A stretch of DNA of 10,674 nucleotides, taken from positions 4,820-15,493 of the forward strand of contig PLSN01000506.1 in assembly GCA_003165135.1 (NCBI GenBank), written 5' to 3'. The DNA is from Bacteroidota bacterium (lineage in GTDB: Bacteria > Bacteroidota > Bacteroidia > Chitinophagales > LD1). Made by a program: the position numbers and the translations under genes. Every line of letters begins with the position of its first letter. Position 1 is the stretch's first letter. The notes beneath the pieces are model-generated. The model was given only the letters and a program-made list of their open reading frames with translations. It searched no databases and was not told the origin of the DNA. Below are positions 1 to 5,902 of this stretch, piece by piece.

Positions 1-1074
1 TCCCGCCACACAACTCAGCGGATTCGCCGCCATCGTTCCGCCGACTTTGGATTGTTTCTTTCTGCCGCCGCCGAGGCCTGCCGCGAGATACTCCATGTAT
101 TCGCGTTTACCGCCGAGCCCGCCTGCAGATGGATATCCTCCTGCGACGACCTTGCCAAAGACAGTGAGGTCAGGCGTGACATCAAAGTATCCCTGCGCAC
201 CGCTCATGCCCACACGGAATGCTGTGACCACCTCATCGAATATCAGCAGCGCACCATATTTGTCACACAGCTCGCGCACTGCTTTGTTGTATCCTTTTTG
301 CGAAGGATAGGTACCGCTCTCCGGGCCCAGTGGCTCCAGTATCACAGCAGCAGTGCCACCACGAAATTTATTCAGTATCAGTGTACGTTCCAGCGCGCCG
401 AGGTCATTAGGATAGACCTCCTGCGTCTGACTGGTGAATGCACGCGGTATGCCATGCGACTCAATCCTGCCTGAGCCGGGTATGCGTATGCCGTATACCA
501 TCTGGTCCATCCAACCGTGATAAGCCCCGCCGACTTTGATGACTTTTTTCTTGCCGGTGATGACGCGTGCCGTACGCACCGCTGCTATCACAGACTCCGA
601 GCCGCTATTGAGCATACGGAACATATCCACCGATGGGATATTCTCGCAGATGAGTTTCGCGATCTTCAATTCATATTCATGAAATAATCCCGTAGACGGC
701 CCGCAGGTATTGAGGAGCTCGATGCACTTTTCTCGTACAATTGGCGGATTGCTGCCGAGTACTGTGGGTCCGCCCGCCTGAATGAAATCTATATAGCGAT
801 TGCCGTCGATGTCGTAGAGATATGGGCCATCAGCTTTATTGATGACTATCGGAAAAGGATGATTGAAAGCGAGATTGTGCTGTACGCCGCCGGGGATGTA
901 GTTCTTTGCCTCAGCGGTCATCACCTTTGACTTGGGGCAGGTCTTTTCTATCTGTGCGATATAATTATCCAGGACAGCCTTGGGCATAGTGACAGGCGGC
1001 TGCGCCATCAGGGTTTTGATCTGGCTATATACTTTATCTACGTCGTGGTACTCAGATATTGAGTAAGTGCTCAT
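1..1074 (-). CDS. Class III (GSAM-like) PLP-dependent aminotransferase, 3' end cut by window
   Basis: The frame is open from the ATG at 1074-1072 to the left edge, giving 358 residues with no stop; the family is usually about 430 aa. Visible fold-type I features are the IPGG start of the core near residue 60, YLYDIDGNRYIDF (85-97), the phosphate-binding NSGSE (156-160), AYHGW (184-188), the cofactor-ring aspartate in DEVVTAFR (D280) and the PLP lysine in FGKVVAGGYP (K308), then GGTMAANPL (345-352). This pattern is that of glutamate-1-semialdehyde aminomutase and its relatives. It is probably not true HemL, because about 55 residues precede the core and usual HemL positions (PVRAF, NSGTEA) read QHNLAF and NSGSES. 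The substrate is therefore unknown; an amino- or keto-compound linked to the upstream FGGY kinase is a guess. No clear ribosome binding site precedes the start, which is common in Bacteroidota. Confidence 0.9.
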   Translation of the reverse strand, partial: MSTYSISEYHDVDKVYSQIKTLMAQPPVTMPKAVLDNYIAQIEKTCPKSKVMTAEAKNYIPGGVQHNLAFNHPFPIVINKADGPYLYDIDGNRYIDFIQAGGPTVLGSNPPIVREKCIELLNTCGPSTGLFHEYELKIAKLICENIPSVDMFRMLNSGSESVIAAVRTARVITGKKKVIKVGGAYHGWMDQMVYGIRIPGSGRIESHGIPRAFTSQTQEVYPNDLGALERTLILNKFRGGTAAVILEPLGPESGTYPSQKGYNKAVRELCDKYGALLIFDEVVTAFRVGMSGAQGYFDVTPDLTVFGKVVAGGYPSAGGLGGKREYMEYLAAGLGGGRKKQSKVGGTMAANPLSCVAG

Positions 1075-1150
1075 AATTAATGATGAATGAAGAGTGAATA
1101 ATGAATAATATAATACAATGAATAGTGAATAGTGATGAATGAATAATAAA
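1075..1150. repeat. Left arm: degenerate GAATAAT/GAATAGTG repeats, inverted copy at 1553-1590
   Basis: This is an AT-rich tract of short imperfect direct repeats such as TGAATAATGAATAAT and TGAATAGTGAATAGTG. It ends with TGATGAATGAATAATAAA at 1133-1150, whose exact reverse complement lies at 1553-1570. The tract is about twice the length of the right arm, as if the unit had been duplicated on this side. Confidence 0.75.
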
Positions 1151-1180
1151 ACAAAGTATAAAAAATACAACTAAGTAAAT

Positions 1181-1546
1181 CTATGAATTTTTGAGATTAT
1201 TCTTAGCCGTTTTTATGCTCGCAACCAGCAGCTTTTGAATTTCATCAGCATCTTGTTTGATAGACGTATATAGTTTTGTGTCAAGAAATTTTGTTTCATG
1301 CATCAGATCAAGCCAATAAAGCGTTTCGTTCGATTCTTTCACAGCGATGGTCATTTTGTGGATGAAATCTGCTTTTGAGGAAGCATATTCAGCCTCTCTG
1401 ACCATTGCGCCGATAGCTGTGCCGGAGCGAAGGCATTGTTTACTTAAAACAAATTCTTTTTTCTCACAAAGGAAGCTATATAGGTTTACTATTCTTACAG
1501 CAAATGAGAAGGATTTTATCTTTAAAATATTTTCGCTTGTTTTCAC
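1181..1546 (-). CDS. Four-helix-bundle protein (23S rRNA intervening-sequence/S23 family)
   Basis: This 121-aa protein starts with GTG (1546-1544) and fits the usual 115-130 aa of the family. The strongest sign is the central block around IGAMVREAEYASSKADFIHK, followed by MTIAVKESNETLYWL and a C-terminal EIQKLLVASIKTAKNNL; this is the signature of the four-helix-bundle/S23 family (TIGR02436-like). No signal peptide or membrane segment is present. The biochemical role is not established. Related proteins are encoded inside rRNA intervening sequences, and the Avd protein of diversity-generating retroelements has a similar fold; those relatives bind nucleic acid, so RNA or DNA binding is plausible here. 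The gene lies between a sugar kinase and an aminotransferase on the same strand, enclosed by inverted repeats. Its start is only 6 nt from the right arm, so the arm forms its leader. GTG is the first in-frame start candidate; a TAGG stretch just before it is a weak ribosome binding site. Confidence 0.92.
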   Translation of the reverse strand: MKTSENILKIKSFSFAVRIVNLYSFLCEKKEFVLSKQCLRSGTAIGAMVREAEYASSKADFIHKMTIAVKESNETLYWLDLMHETKFLDTKLYTSIKQDADEIQKLLVASIKTAKNNLKNS

Positions 1547-1552
1547 AACCTA

Positions 1553-1590
1553 TTTATTATTCATTCATCATTATTCGTTCTTCATTAATT
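1553..1590. repeat. Right arm: inverted copy of the tract at 1075-1150
   Basis: TTTATTATTCATTCATCA at 1553-1570 is the exact reverse complement of 1133-1150. The match continues to 1586 with four mismatches. The last nine bases, TCATTAATT (1582-1590), are the exact reverse complement of 1075-1083 and end one base before the kinase stop codon. Confidence 0.75.
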
Positions 1591-3168
1591 TCATTTCGTC
1601 CATCTCTTAAACAATCCCTTATTGGTATCATAGATCTCGATGTAGCGGGAGAAAAGTTCGTCGTAGAGTTTGCGGTGTGCAGGATTGGGCTGATAGGTGT
1701 GTTTGACCTCGGCGAGAGCAGATACTTCTTCGACCTTTAGCATGCCGAGTGACATAAGCGCTAGGAAAGCCGCACCACGGGAGTTGGCATTGAGGGGTTG
1801 CTTCATCTGCTTGACCGGACGGTCCAGTACATCAGCGAGTATCTGGCACCATATGTCAGAGTTGGCGCCACCACCGATGAAGTTGATCGCTTCAAACTTT
1901 CTGCCGCAGAGTTTCTCGGCATAGGAGAGCAGCCAGCGGTTGTTACATGCTATCCCTTCGAAGACCGCCCTTAGCATATGTGTGCGGTTTGTACTGAGTG
2001 ATAGATTGTAGAAGCCGCCTCGTGCATGGTGGTCATCGACCGGCGAACGCTCACCATTGAGCCAGGGAGTGAATATCACGCCATTGCTGCCGGCGGGCAC
2101 TCTCTCCACGACCTTGTCCATGCGCTGATAGAAGTCTGCAGGCGCGTTTTCGGTCTGCAGCTCATCCTGATAGTAGAAGATATTATTCTTGATAAAATTC
2201 AAACAGGCACCTGTGGTCTCCTGTTCGTTCACGAGGATATATTTACCCGGTATGCCCGATGGCAGACAGCCCATATTGTGAAACAGATCGGTCTTTTTCC
2301 ACGGTGTATGACATAGCAGCCATGAGGATGTACCGATATAGAGATGCGGCTCGAAGTCTTTGACAGCGCCGGAGCCGATGGCAGCGGAGTATGTATCCGG
2401 CGTACCTGATATGACCTTCACATCATCGCGTAGTCCCATCTCAGCAGCCAGTTCTTTTTTGATAGTACCCAGCAGAGAATTGGTCGGGACGAGCTCAGGC
2501 AGTTTTGCTTTGTCGATGCCTGTGATCTTGATGAGTTCGTCGGAATATTTGATATTATTGATGTCGCGGTTGTCAGTGATCCAGTGAATAGTGATAGAAT
2601 CATAAGACGCAGCAAATTTCCCCGTGAAATACAGATTGAGATAGTCTTTCGGCTCTAGAAATTTATAGGTCTTCTTATAGATCTCAGGCAGTTTGTCTTT
2701 GATATATAGGATATGCGAAATGCTGTCCTTGCCTGATGGGGAAGGCCCGCCGCCGGTATAGCGCACCCATTTCAGGGCCTTGCCAATGCCGTAACCATCT
2801 ATGCGAATAGGTCCGTGCATAAGCTTCTGAGCATAAGACGCACCGCGTGAGTCCATCCAGATGATAGCGTTCATGAGCGGATCGCCTTTCTGGTCGAGGG
2901 CTACAGTGCCGGACCATTGGGTAGTGATATTGAGGGCGATGATATTTTTGGGGTCAAATTTACCGCGCTGGCGGATGGCATTATAGCATGCACGAATCGT
3001 ATCAACCCAGTCGGATGGTTTCTGCTCCCTGCCGTCCTCGCCTATGAGGATCAGCGGTACTTCGGCAAATTCATAATCGATCATTTGGGCGCGACTGTCA
3101 AAGACAGAAACTTTAGGGCCGGAGGTACCGAGGTCTATGGTCAGTATCAGGTTAGCGGATGAGCTCAT
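1591..3168 (-). CDS. FGGY-family carbohydrate kinase (xylulokinase-like)
   Basis: This 525-aa protein is slightly longer than typical xylulokinases (about 480-500 aa). Such enzymes phosphorylate a sugar or polyol with ATP in the cytoplasm. The N-terminal actin-like domain starts with the phosphate-binding DLGTSG (12-17) and contains AIIWMDSRGA (101-110), where the W-x-D-x-R pattern contacts sugar in this family. The catalytic base is probably D258 in SGTPDTYSAAIGSG. The second domain has a clear FGGY signature 2 (431-452, from IGGGANSDIW to DVLDRPV) and NSRGAAFLA (462-470). QWSG (84-87) stands where xylulokinases usually have QMHG, so D-xylulose is not assured as the substrate. The ATG at 3168 is supported by a TAAGTTTG element 18 nt upstream. 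It is probably co-transcribed with the downstream four-helix and aminotransferase genes on the same strand. Confidence 0.92.
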   Translation of the reverse strand: MSSSANLILTIDLGTSGPKVSVFDSRAQMIDYEFAEVPLILIGEDGREQKPSDWVDTIRACYNAIRQRGKFDPKNIIALNITTQWSGTVALDQKGDPLMNAIIWMDSRGASYAQKLMHGPIRIDGYGIGKALKWVRYTGGGPSPSGKDSISHILYIKDKLPEIYKKTYKFLEPKDYLNLYFTGKFAASYDSITIHWITDNRDINNIKYSDELIKITGIDKAKLPELVPTNSLLGTIKKELAAEMGLRDDVKVISGTPDTYSAAIGSGAVKDFEPHLYIGTSSWLLCHTPWKKTDLFHNMGCLPSGIPGKYILVNEQETTGACLNFIKNNIFYYQDELQTENAPADFYQRMDKVVERVPAGSNGVIFTPWLNGERSPVDDHHARGGFYNLSLSTNRTHMLRAVFEGIACNNRWLLSYAEKLCGRKFEAINFIGGGANSDIWCQILADVLDRPVKQMKQPLNANSRGAAFLALMSLGMLKVEEVSALAEVKHTYQPNPAHRKLYDELFSRYIEIYDTNKGLFKRWTK

Positions 3169-3186
3169 TCAGTAGTTTTAGCGGCA

Positions 3187-3194
3187 CAAACTTA
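3187..3194 (-). promoter_or_regulatory. Candidate -7 element (TAAGTTTG) of the FGGY kinase
   Basis: On the minus strand this reads TAAGTTTG, a perfect match to the Bacteroidota -7 consensus TAnnTTTG. It ends 18 nt before the kinase ATG, a spacing close to that at other genes in this window. I find no convincing TTG/TTTG -33 element at 17-23 nt upstream. Confidence 0.5.
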
Positions 3195-3279
3195 TAAATC
3201 TAATGATGGGTAAATCAGCTCTTTCAATCAAAAGGCATTAATGGGCTGTAAAAGGCAGAGTGCAGAATACAAGCTAACT

Positions 3280-3306
3280 GCAAAGGACGCAAAGAGCGCA
3301 AAAAGC
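3280..3306. repeat. Three 9-bp tandem repeats, GCAAAGGAC/GCAAAGAGC/GCAAAAAGC
   Basis: Three imperfect 9-bp units lie head to tail in the kinase to sulfur-gene spacer. GCAAAGGAC-type spacer repeats are of a kind I recall from Bacteroidota genomes; no function is known to me. Confidence 0.6.
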
Positions 3307-3338
3307 AAGGCATTATAAGTCGATCTGAACCAAATCAT

Positions 3339-3516
3339 GGCGTCATTCCGAACGCTTTTCAACTAAATAAATAGATGTGATAAAGCGGAGGAATCCCCGC
3401 AGCATAAGGGTGTTCATAATGTTGAGGGGATTCCCTGTCTGCCGACAGGCAGGCTCAAAAATGTCACGTTTGATTTTTTCAAGTTGATCTCGGCTGAGCT
3501 GAGACGGAATGACGCC
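3339..3516. repeat. Nested palindromic intergenic element
   Basis: The outer arms are a perfect 12-bp inverted repeat, GGCGTCATTCCG (3339-3350) and CGGAATGACGCC (3505-3516). Inside are GGAATCCCC (3390-3398) and its reverse complement GGGGATTCC (3426-3434). The words GTCATTCCG and GAGGAATC recall the dispersed GTCATTCCGA...GAGGAATC intergenic repeats found in several bacterial groups. The 359-bp spacer 3169-3527 holds no credible gene. The element lies just beyond the 3' end of the sulfur gene, so as RNA it may fold and help end that transcript. Confidence 0.6.
3434..3453. repeat. GC-rich palindrome CCTGTC-TGCC-GACAGG with GCAGG tail
   Basis: CCTGTC (3434-3439) and GACAGG (3444-3449) pair around a 4-nt loop, and an alternative stem CTGCC/GGCAG overlaps it. 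The reverse complement, CCTGCCTGTCGGCAGACAGG, is a spacer palindrome I recall seeing often in Bacteroidota assemblies. It lies within the larger nested element. Confidence 0.5.
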
Positions 3517-3527
3517 TGGTCAGCTAA

Positions 3528-4928
3528 TTACACCGCTGCCTTCACCCCACTTTCTTTTGGCAGGCCTGTCTTTGCGATAGCGCCGTAGCCGCCAGCTATG
3601 TCTATCACCTGATCGAAACCGCGAGCCTTCATGATGGAGGCTGCGATCATAGAGCGGTAGCCACCTGCGCAGTGGATGTAGTATTTACTGTCGCGCTTCA
3701 TGCTGCCTATCCAGTCGTTGATATAGTCGAGGGGATGATTTTGCACGTCTGCGATATGTAGGGCCTCATACTCACCAGGGCGGCGTATATCGAGCACAGA
3801 GAATCCAAGGTCCCAGTGGTCTTTCTCAAAGTCTGTAGCAGATATGCTCTGTATGTGGTCTACCGGTTTGCCAGCTTGTTCCCAGGCAGCGATGCCACCT
3901 GCGAGATAGCCGAGCGTATGGTCATAGCCTACCCGTGCGAGGCGCATGATATTTTCTTCTTCGCGGCCTTCATCACATACCAGGAGTATAGGCTGATTGA
4001 TATCGGTGATCAGCGCACCTACCCATGGAGCGAACTGTCCGTCAAGGCCGATATTGATAGAGCCGGGCACAAAGCCTTTGGCAAAAACCTGCGGCGCACG
4101 GGTGTCTAGTATGAGCGCCTCTGTGACGAGCGCGGCATCTTCAAACTCCTGTGGTGCGAGGCCTTTCAGCGCCAGCGCATTGATCTCGTCGAGGCCTTTG
4201 GCACCCTGCTTATTCATCATCGCATTGAGCGGGAAATACTGTGGCGGAGGTGCCAGCCCATCTGTGACCGCTTTGATAAATTCCTCCCTCGTCTGTGCTT
4301 TCAGTGCATAGTTGACCTCCTTCTGATGGCCGAGCGTGTCGAATGTTTCTTTAGATAAGTTTTTGCCGCAGGCAGATCCAGCGCCATGTGCCGGGTAGAC
4401 GATGACATGATCGGGCAGGGGTATTATTTTATTGTGCAAAGAATCATATAGCATACCTGCGAGGTCCTGCATAGTCAGATTGGATTTGATAGCGAGGTCA
4501 GGCCTGCCCACATCTCCTATGAAGAGTGTATCGCCCGAAAAAATGCAATATTCCTTTCCGCTTTCATCAAAAAGTAAAAATGTAGATGACTCGGCAGTAT
4601 GTCCCGGTGTATGCAGCACGCGGAGGGTCAGGCCGCCGATCTTAAACTCTTCGCCGTCCTTCGCGCTGTAGCAGTCAAAACCGCAGTGCGCATCAGGGCC
4701 ATAGACGATCTTAGCGCCGGTCTTTTGGGCGAGCTCGAGGTGGCCGGACACGAAGTCTGCATGAAAGTGCGTCTCAAACACATACTTGATCTTAGCATTG
4801 TCTTTCTCCGCGCGCCTGATGTAGGGTGCAGTCTCCCGCAGCGGGTCAATGATGGCGGCTTCGCCGCGGCTCTCGATGTAGTAGGCAGCCTCAGCAAGGC
4901 ATCCGGTATATATCTGTTCGATCTTCAT
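3528..4928 (-). CDS. Persulfide dioxygenase-rhodanese fusion (CstB/ETHE1-like)
   Basis: This 466-aa protein is a metallo-beta-lactamase domain (about 1-245) followed by two rhodanese domains (about 262-355 and 365-460), the layout of CstB-type enzymes that oxidise low-molecular-weight persulfides to sulfite and pass sulfur to thiosulfate. The iron ligands expected for persulfide dioxygenases are visible: H54 in THFHADF, H110 in HTPGH and D133 in SGDTLF; YPAHG (178-182) follows. The fourth position of the usual HxHxDH motif is phenylalanine (F59); such enzymes bind one iron, so the second metal site is not needed. Rhodanese 1 has C318 in CDEGREEEN and rhodanese 2 has a standard active loop CAGGYRS with C420. 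No signal peptide is present, so it is cytoplasmic. The likely role is sulfide/persulfide detoxification. It is separated from the next gene on its strand by a long repeat-rich spacer, so it is probably monocistronic. Confidence 0.93.
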   Translation of the reverse strand: MKIEQIYTGCLAEAAYYIESRGEAAIIDPLRETAPYIRRAEKDNAKIKYVFETHFHADFVSGHLELAQKTGAKIVYGPDAHCGFDCYSAKDGEEFKIGGLTLRVLHTPGHTAESSTFLLFDESGKEYCIFSGDTLFIGDVGRPDLAIKSNLTMQDLAGMLYDSLHNKIIPLPDHVIVYPAHGAGSACGKNLSKETFDTLGHQKEVNYALKAQTREEFIKAVTDGLAPPPQYFPLNAMMNKQGAKGLDEINALALKGLAPQEFEDAALVTEALILDTRAPQVFAKGFVPGSINIGLDGQFAPWVGALITDINQPILLVCDEGREEENIMRLARVGYDHTLGYLAGGIAAWEQAGKPVDHIQSISATDFEKDHWDLGFSVLDIRRPGEYEALHIADVQNHPLDYINDWIGSMKRDSKYYIHCAGGYRSMIAASIMKARGFDQVIDIAGGYGAIAKTGLPKESGVKAAV

Positions 4929-4953
4929 TCTGATGTCTTATATGATAATGACG

Positions 4954-4961
4954 CGAAGGTA
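4954..4961 (-). promoter_or_regulatory. Weak candidate -7 element (TACCTTCG) of the persulfide dioxygenase gene
   Basis: The minus-strand reading TACCTTCG matches TAnnTTTG at all but one fixed position and lies 25 nt before the ATG. No clear -33 element is visible, which would fit an activator-dependent promoter. Confidence 0.3.
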
Positions 4962-4982
4962 ATGAACAAAATTGTATCGTTC

Positions 4983-4998
4983 ACTGATTGTCATCAGT
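4983..4998. promoter_or_regulatory. FNR/CRP-like dyad ACTGAT-TGTC-ATCAGT
   Basis: This is a perfect 6-bp dyad with a 4-nt spacer. Its core TGAT-N4-ATCA is the FNR core (consensus TTGAT-N4-ATCAA). The centre is about 62 nt before the persulfide dioxygenase ATG and about 40 bp upstream of the start point inferred from the -7 candidate at 4954-4961, where class II Crp/Fnr activators bind. Control of the sulfur gene by a Crp/Fnr-family regulator is inferred. Confidence 0.4.
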
Positions 4999-5016
4999 TG
5001 GCAAAATACTACTCTC

Positions 5017-5030
5017 ATGGGTAAACCCAT
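5017..5030. promoter_or_regulatory. Palindrome ATGGGT-AA-ACCCAT in the divergent spacer
   Basis: This perfect 6-bp dyad with a 2-nt spacer lies about 48 bp upstream of the -7 candidate of the first lipoprotein gene. It follows no gene on either strand, so it is not a terminator; an operator is more likely. The regulator is not identifiable. Confidence 0.3.
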
Positions 5031-5077
5031 TTTATGAAAAAAAACCATAATACCTGCAATCGTATCTCTCAAGTATG

Positions 5078-5085
5078 TATCTTTG
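5078..5085 (+). promoter_or_regulatory. Candidate -7 element (TATCTTTG) of the first PKD lipoprotein gene
   Basis: TATCTTTG is a perfect TAnnTTTG match ending 19 nt before the ATG at 5105. It argues against translation starting at the in-frame ATG at 5075, which would lie upstream of the transcription start. Confidence 0.45.
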
Positions 5086-5104
5086 GAATGATATAAACCT
5101 GAAT

Positions 5105-5812
5105 ATGAAAAAATTCATCCCTTTCCTATTATTAGCCAGCATTATTTTGTCCATCTGCCTGATCGGTGGCTGCTCGAATAAGACCATACCGGCATGCACC
5201 GAGTACCTGCCAACCACTGTCAGTGTAGGTGCGACGGTGCTATTCGTCGGATGCGGATCGGCCGATGGTACATACTCTTGGAAGTTTGGTGACGGGGGTA
5301 CAGCTACAGGGGATTCGGTGACACATATCTATACCTCTACGGGTACCTATACTGCATCGATCACTGAGAATAGCGGCAATAATACCAGCGGGACAAAGAC
5401 CTTCACTGTCACTGTGGTCAATAATAACTGGTCATTCAAAGGCATGAGTTATGTCGCTGATTCAGTCGTCGCAAATTCCTCAGGTAGCGTAGTGACTGCA
5501 TACAGCCATTCGAATAATGAAGTAACGAGCTTTGTTTTTGCATTTCATACGCTGCCCACATCCACCGGCAGCTATACACTGGTCAGTGCTGCAAACGGTA
5601 TAGCCACTAGTGGCAATGCATTCGTGAATATGTATATTGACTCAGCCAATGTGAGGAGTATCTATGGCTCTACCGGCAGCGGTAACGGGAGCGTACAAGT
5701 CACAGTATCCGGAGGCAAAATATCTATAGCACTGCCCGCCGTCCAGCTGGTCAACTCAACCAACGCATCTGACAGTTCTGCCGCCTCGGCCAGCCTCACA
5801 CAGACGCAGTAG
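5105..5812 (+). CDS. PKD-domain lipoprotein, paralogue of the 6600-7313 product
   Basis: The 235-aa product starts MKKFIPFLLL and has a lipoprotein signal peptide ending in LIGGC (lipid-bearing C23). A PKD fold spans about 30-106: SVGATVLF, then W59-K-FGDGG and THIYTSTGTYT, followed by TFTVTVV. Two cysteines (C31, C50) are conserved in the paralogue and could form a disulfide. The remaining 125 residues, from WSFKGMSYVADSVVA to the end SLTQTQ, form a Ser/Thr/Gly-rich beta-type domain that I cannot assign to a known family but which is shared with the paralogue. It is expected in the outer membrane or periplasm. The residues after the Cys (SNKT) lack the acidic or lysine-rich export signal described for surface lipoproteins of some relatives. 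An in-frame ATG exists 30 nt upstream but overlaps the promoter candidate, so the start at 5105 was chosen. Confidence 0.85.
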   Translation: MKKFIPFLLLASIILSICLIGGCSNKTIPACTEYLPTTVSVGATVLFVGCGSADGTYSWKFGDGGTATGDSVTHIYTSTGTYTASITENSGNNTSGTKTFTVTVVNNNWSFKGMSYVADSVVANSSGSVVTAYSHSNNEVTSFVFAFHTLPTSTGSYTLVSAANGIATSGNAFVNMYIDSANVRSIYGSTGSGNGSVQVTVSGGKISIALPAVQLVNSTNASDSSAASASLTQTQ

Positions 5813-5821
5813 GAGAGAAGG

Positions 5822-5850
5822 TTATAGGTTTTAAGTTATAGGTGATAGGT
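5822..5850 (+). repeat. Short TTATAGGT-type direct repeats
   Basis: TTATAGGT occurs at 5822-5829 and 5836-5843, followed by a partial copy (GATAGGT, 5844-5850), in the spacer before the Coq4-like gene. It is a simple intergenic repeat with no evident role. Confidence 0.5.
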
Positions 5851-5861
5851 AGCAGTCGTTT

Positions 5862-5889
5862 TAAGGCAAATTGTAATAGATTTGCCTTA
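5862..5889 (+). promoter_or_regulatory. Operator-like dyad TAAGGCAAAT-N8-ATTTGCCTTA before the Coq4-like gene
   Basis: This is a perfect 10-bp inverted repeat with an 8-nt spacer. Its right half covers the -7 candidate at 5877-5884. Since transcription would start near the right end, the dyad is not fully transcribed. It is better explained as a repressor-binding site than as an RNA hairpin. The regulator is unknown. Confidence 0.5.
5877..5884 (+). promoter_or_regulatory. Candidate -7 element (TAGATTTG) of the Coq4-like gene
   Basis: This is a perfect TAnnTTTG match ending 18 nt before the ATG at 5903. It overlaps the TTG at 5882, which argues against using that TTG as a start codon. Confidence 0.5.
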
Positions 5890-5902
5890 CAATTCAAACT
5901 AC

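Larger units (their letters stand above)
1075..1590 (-). mobile_element. Candidate IVS-like element: four-helix-bundle gene between inverted repeats
   Basis: The whole space between the aminotransferase start codon and the kinase stop codon looks like one unit. Its outer ends are inverted: 1075-1097 matches the reverse complement of 1568-1590 at 19 of 23 positions, with the first 9 perfect. A second, longer match pairs 1117-1150 with 1553-1586 (30 of 34, including 18 consecutive bases). The single gene inside belongs to the family encoded by intervening sequences of 23S rRNA in Leptospira and Coxiella, which also have complementary ends. Calling it a mobile unit is inference: no transposase is present and the arms are low-complexity GAATAAT-type sequence, so part of the match could arise by chance. 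Confidence 0.4.

Noticed and set aside
52..474. Plus-strand open frame opposite the aminotransferase
   Set aside because: The minus-strand frame carries the catalytic lysine and other family motifs here; the plus-strand translation has no sensible features.
1..1074. Calling the aminotransferase hemL
   Set aside because: The extended N-terminus and altered conserved segments make the haem role doubtful, and the 3' end is outside the window.
1181..1546. Four-helix-bundle gene as an Avd protein of a diversity-generating retroelement
   Set aside because: The fold family is related, but there is no reverse transcriptase gene and I see no template/variable repeat pair in the window.
1591..3168. 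Calling the FGGY kinase xylB
   Set aside because: QWSG replaces the QMHG expected in xylulokinase and no xylose isomerase or transporter is visible, so the substrate is left open.
3280..3306. CRISPR array or iteron-type origin from the tandem 9-mers
   Set aside because: The units are only 9 bp, number three, have no spacers, and no cas or replication gene is near.
5075..5104. Longer start for the first lipoprotein (MYLWNDINLN... before MKKF)
   Set aside because: The extra residues would spoil a typical lipoprotein signal peptide, and the ATG at 5075 lies before a perfect -7 element at 5078-5085.
5882..5902. TTG start for the Coq4-like protein
   Set aside because: The TTG lies within the -7 candidate and the operator-like dyad; the ATG at 5903 follows at normal spacing.
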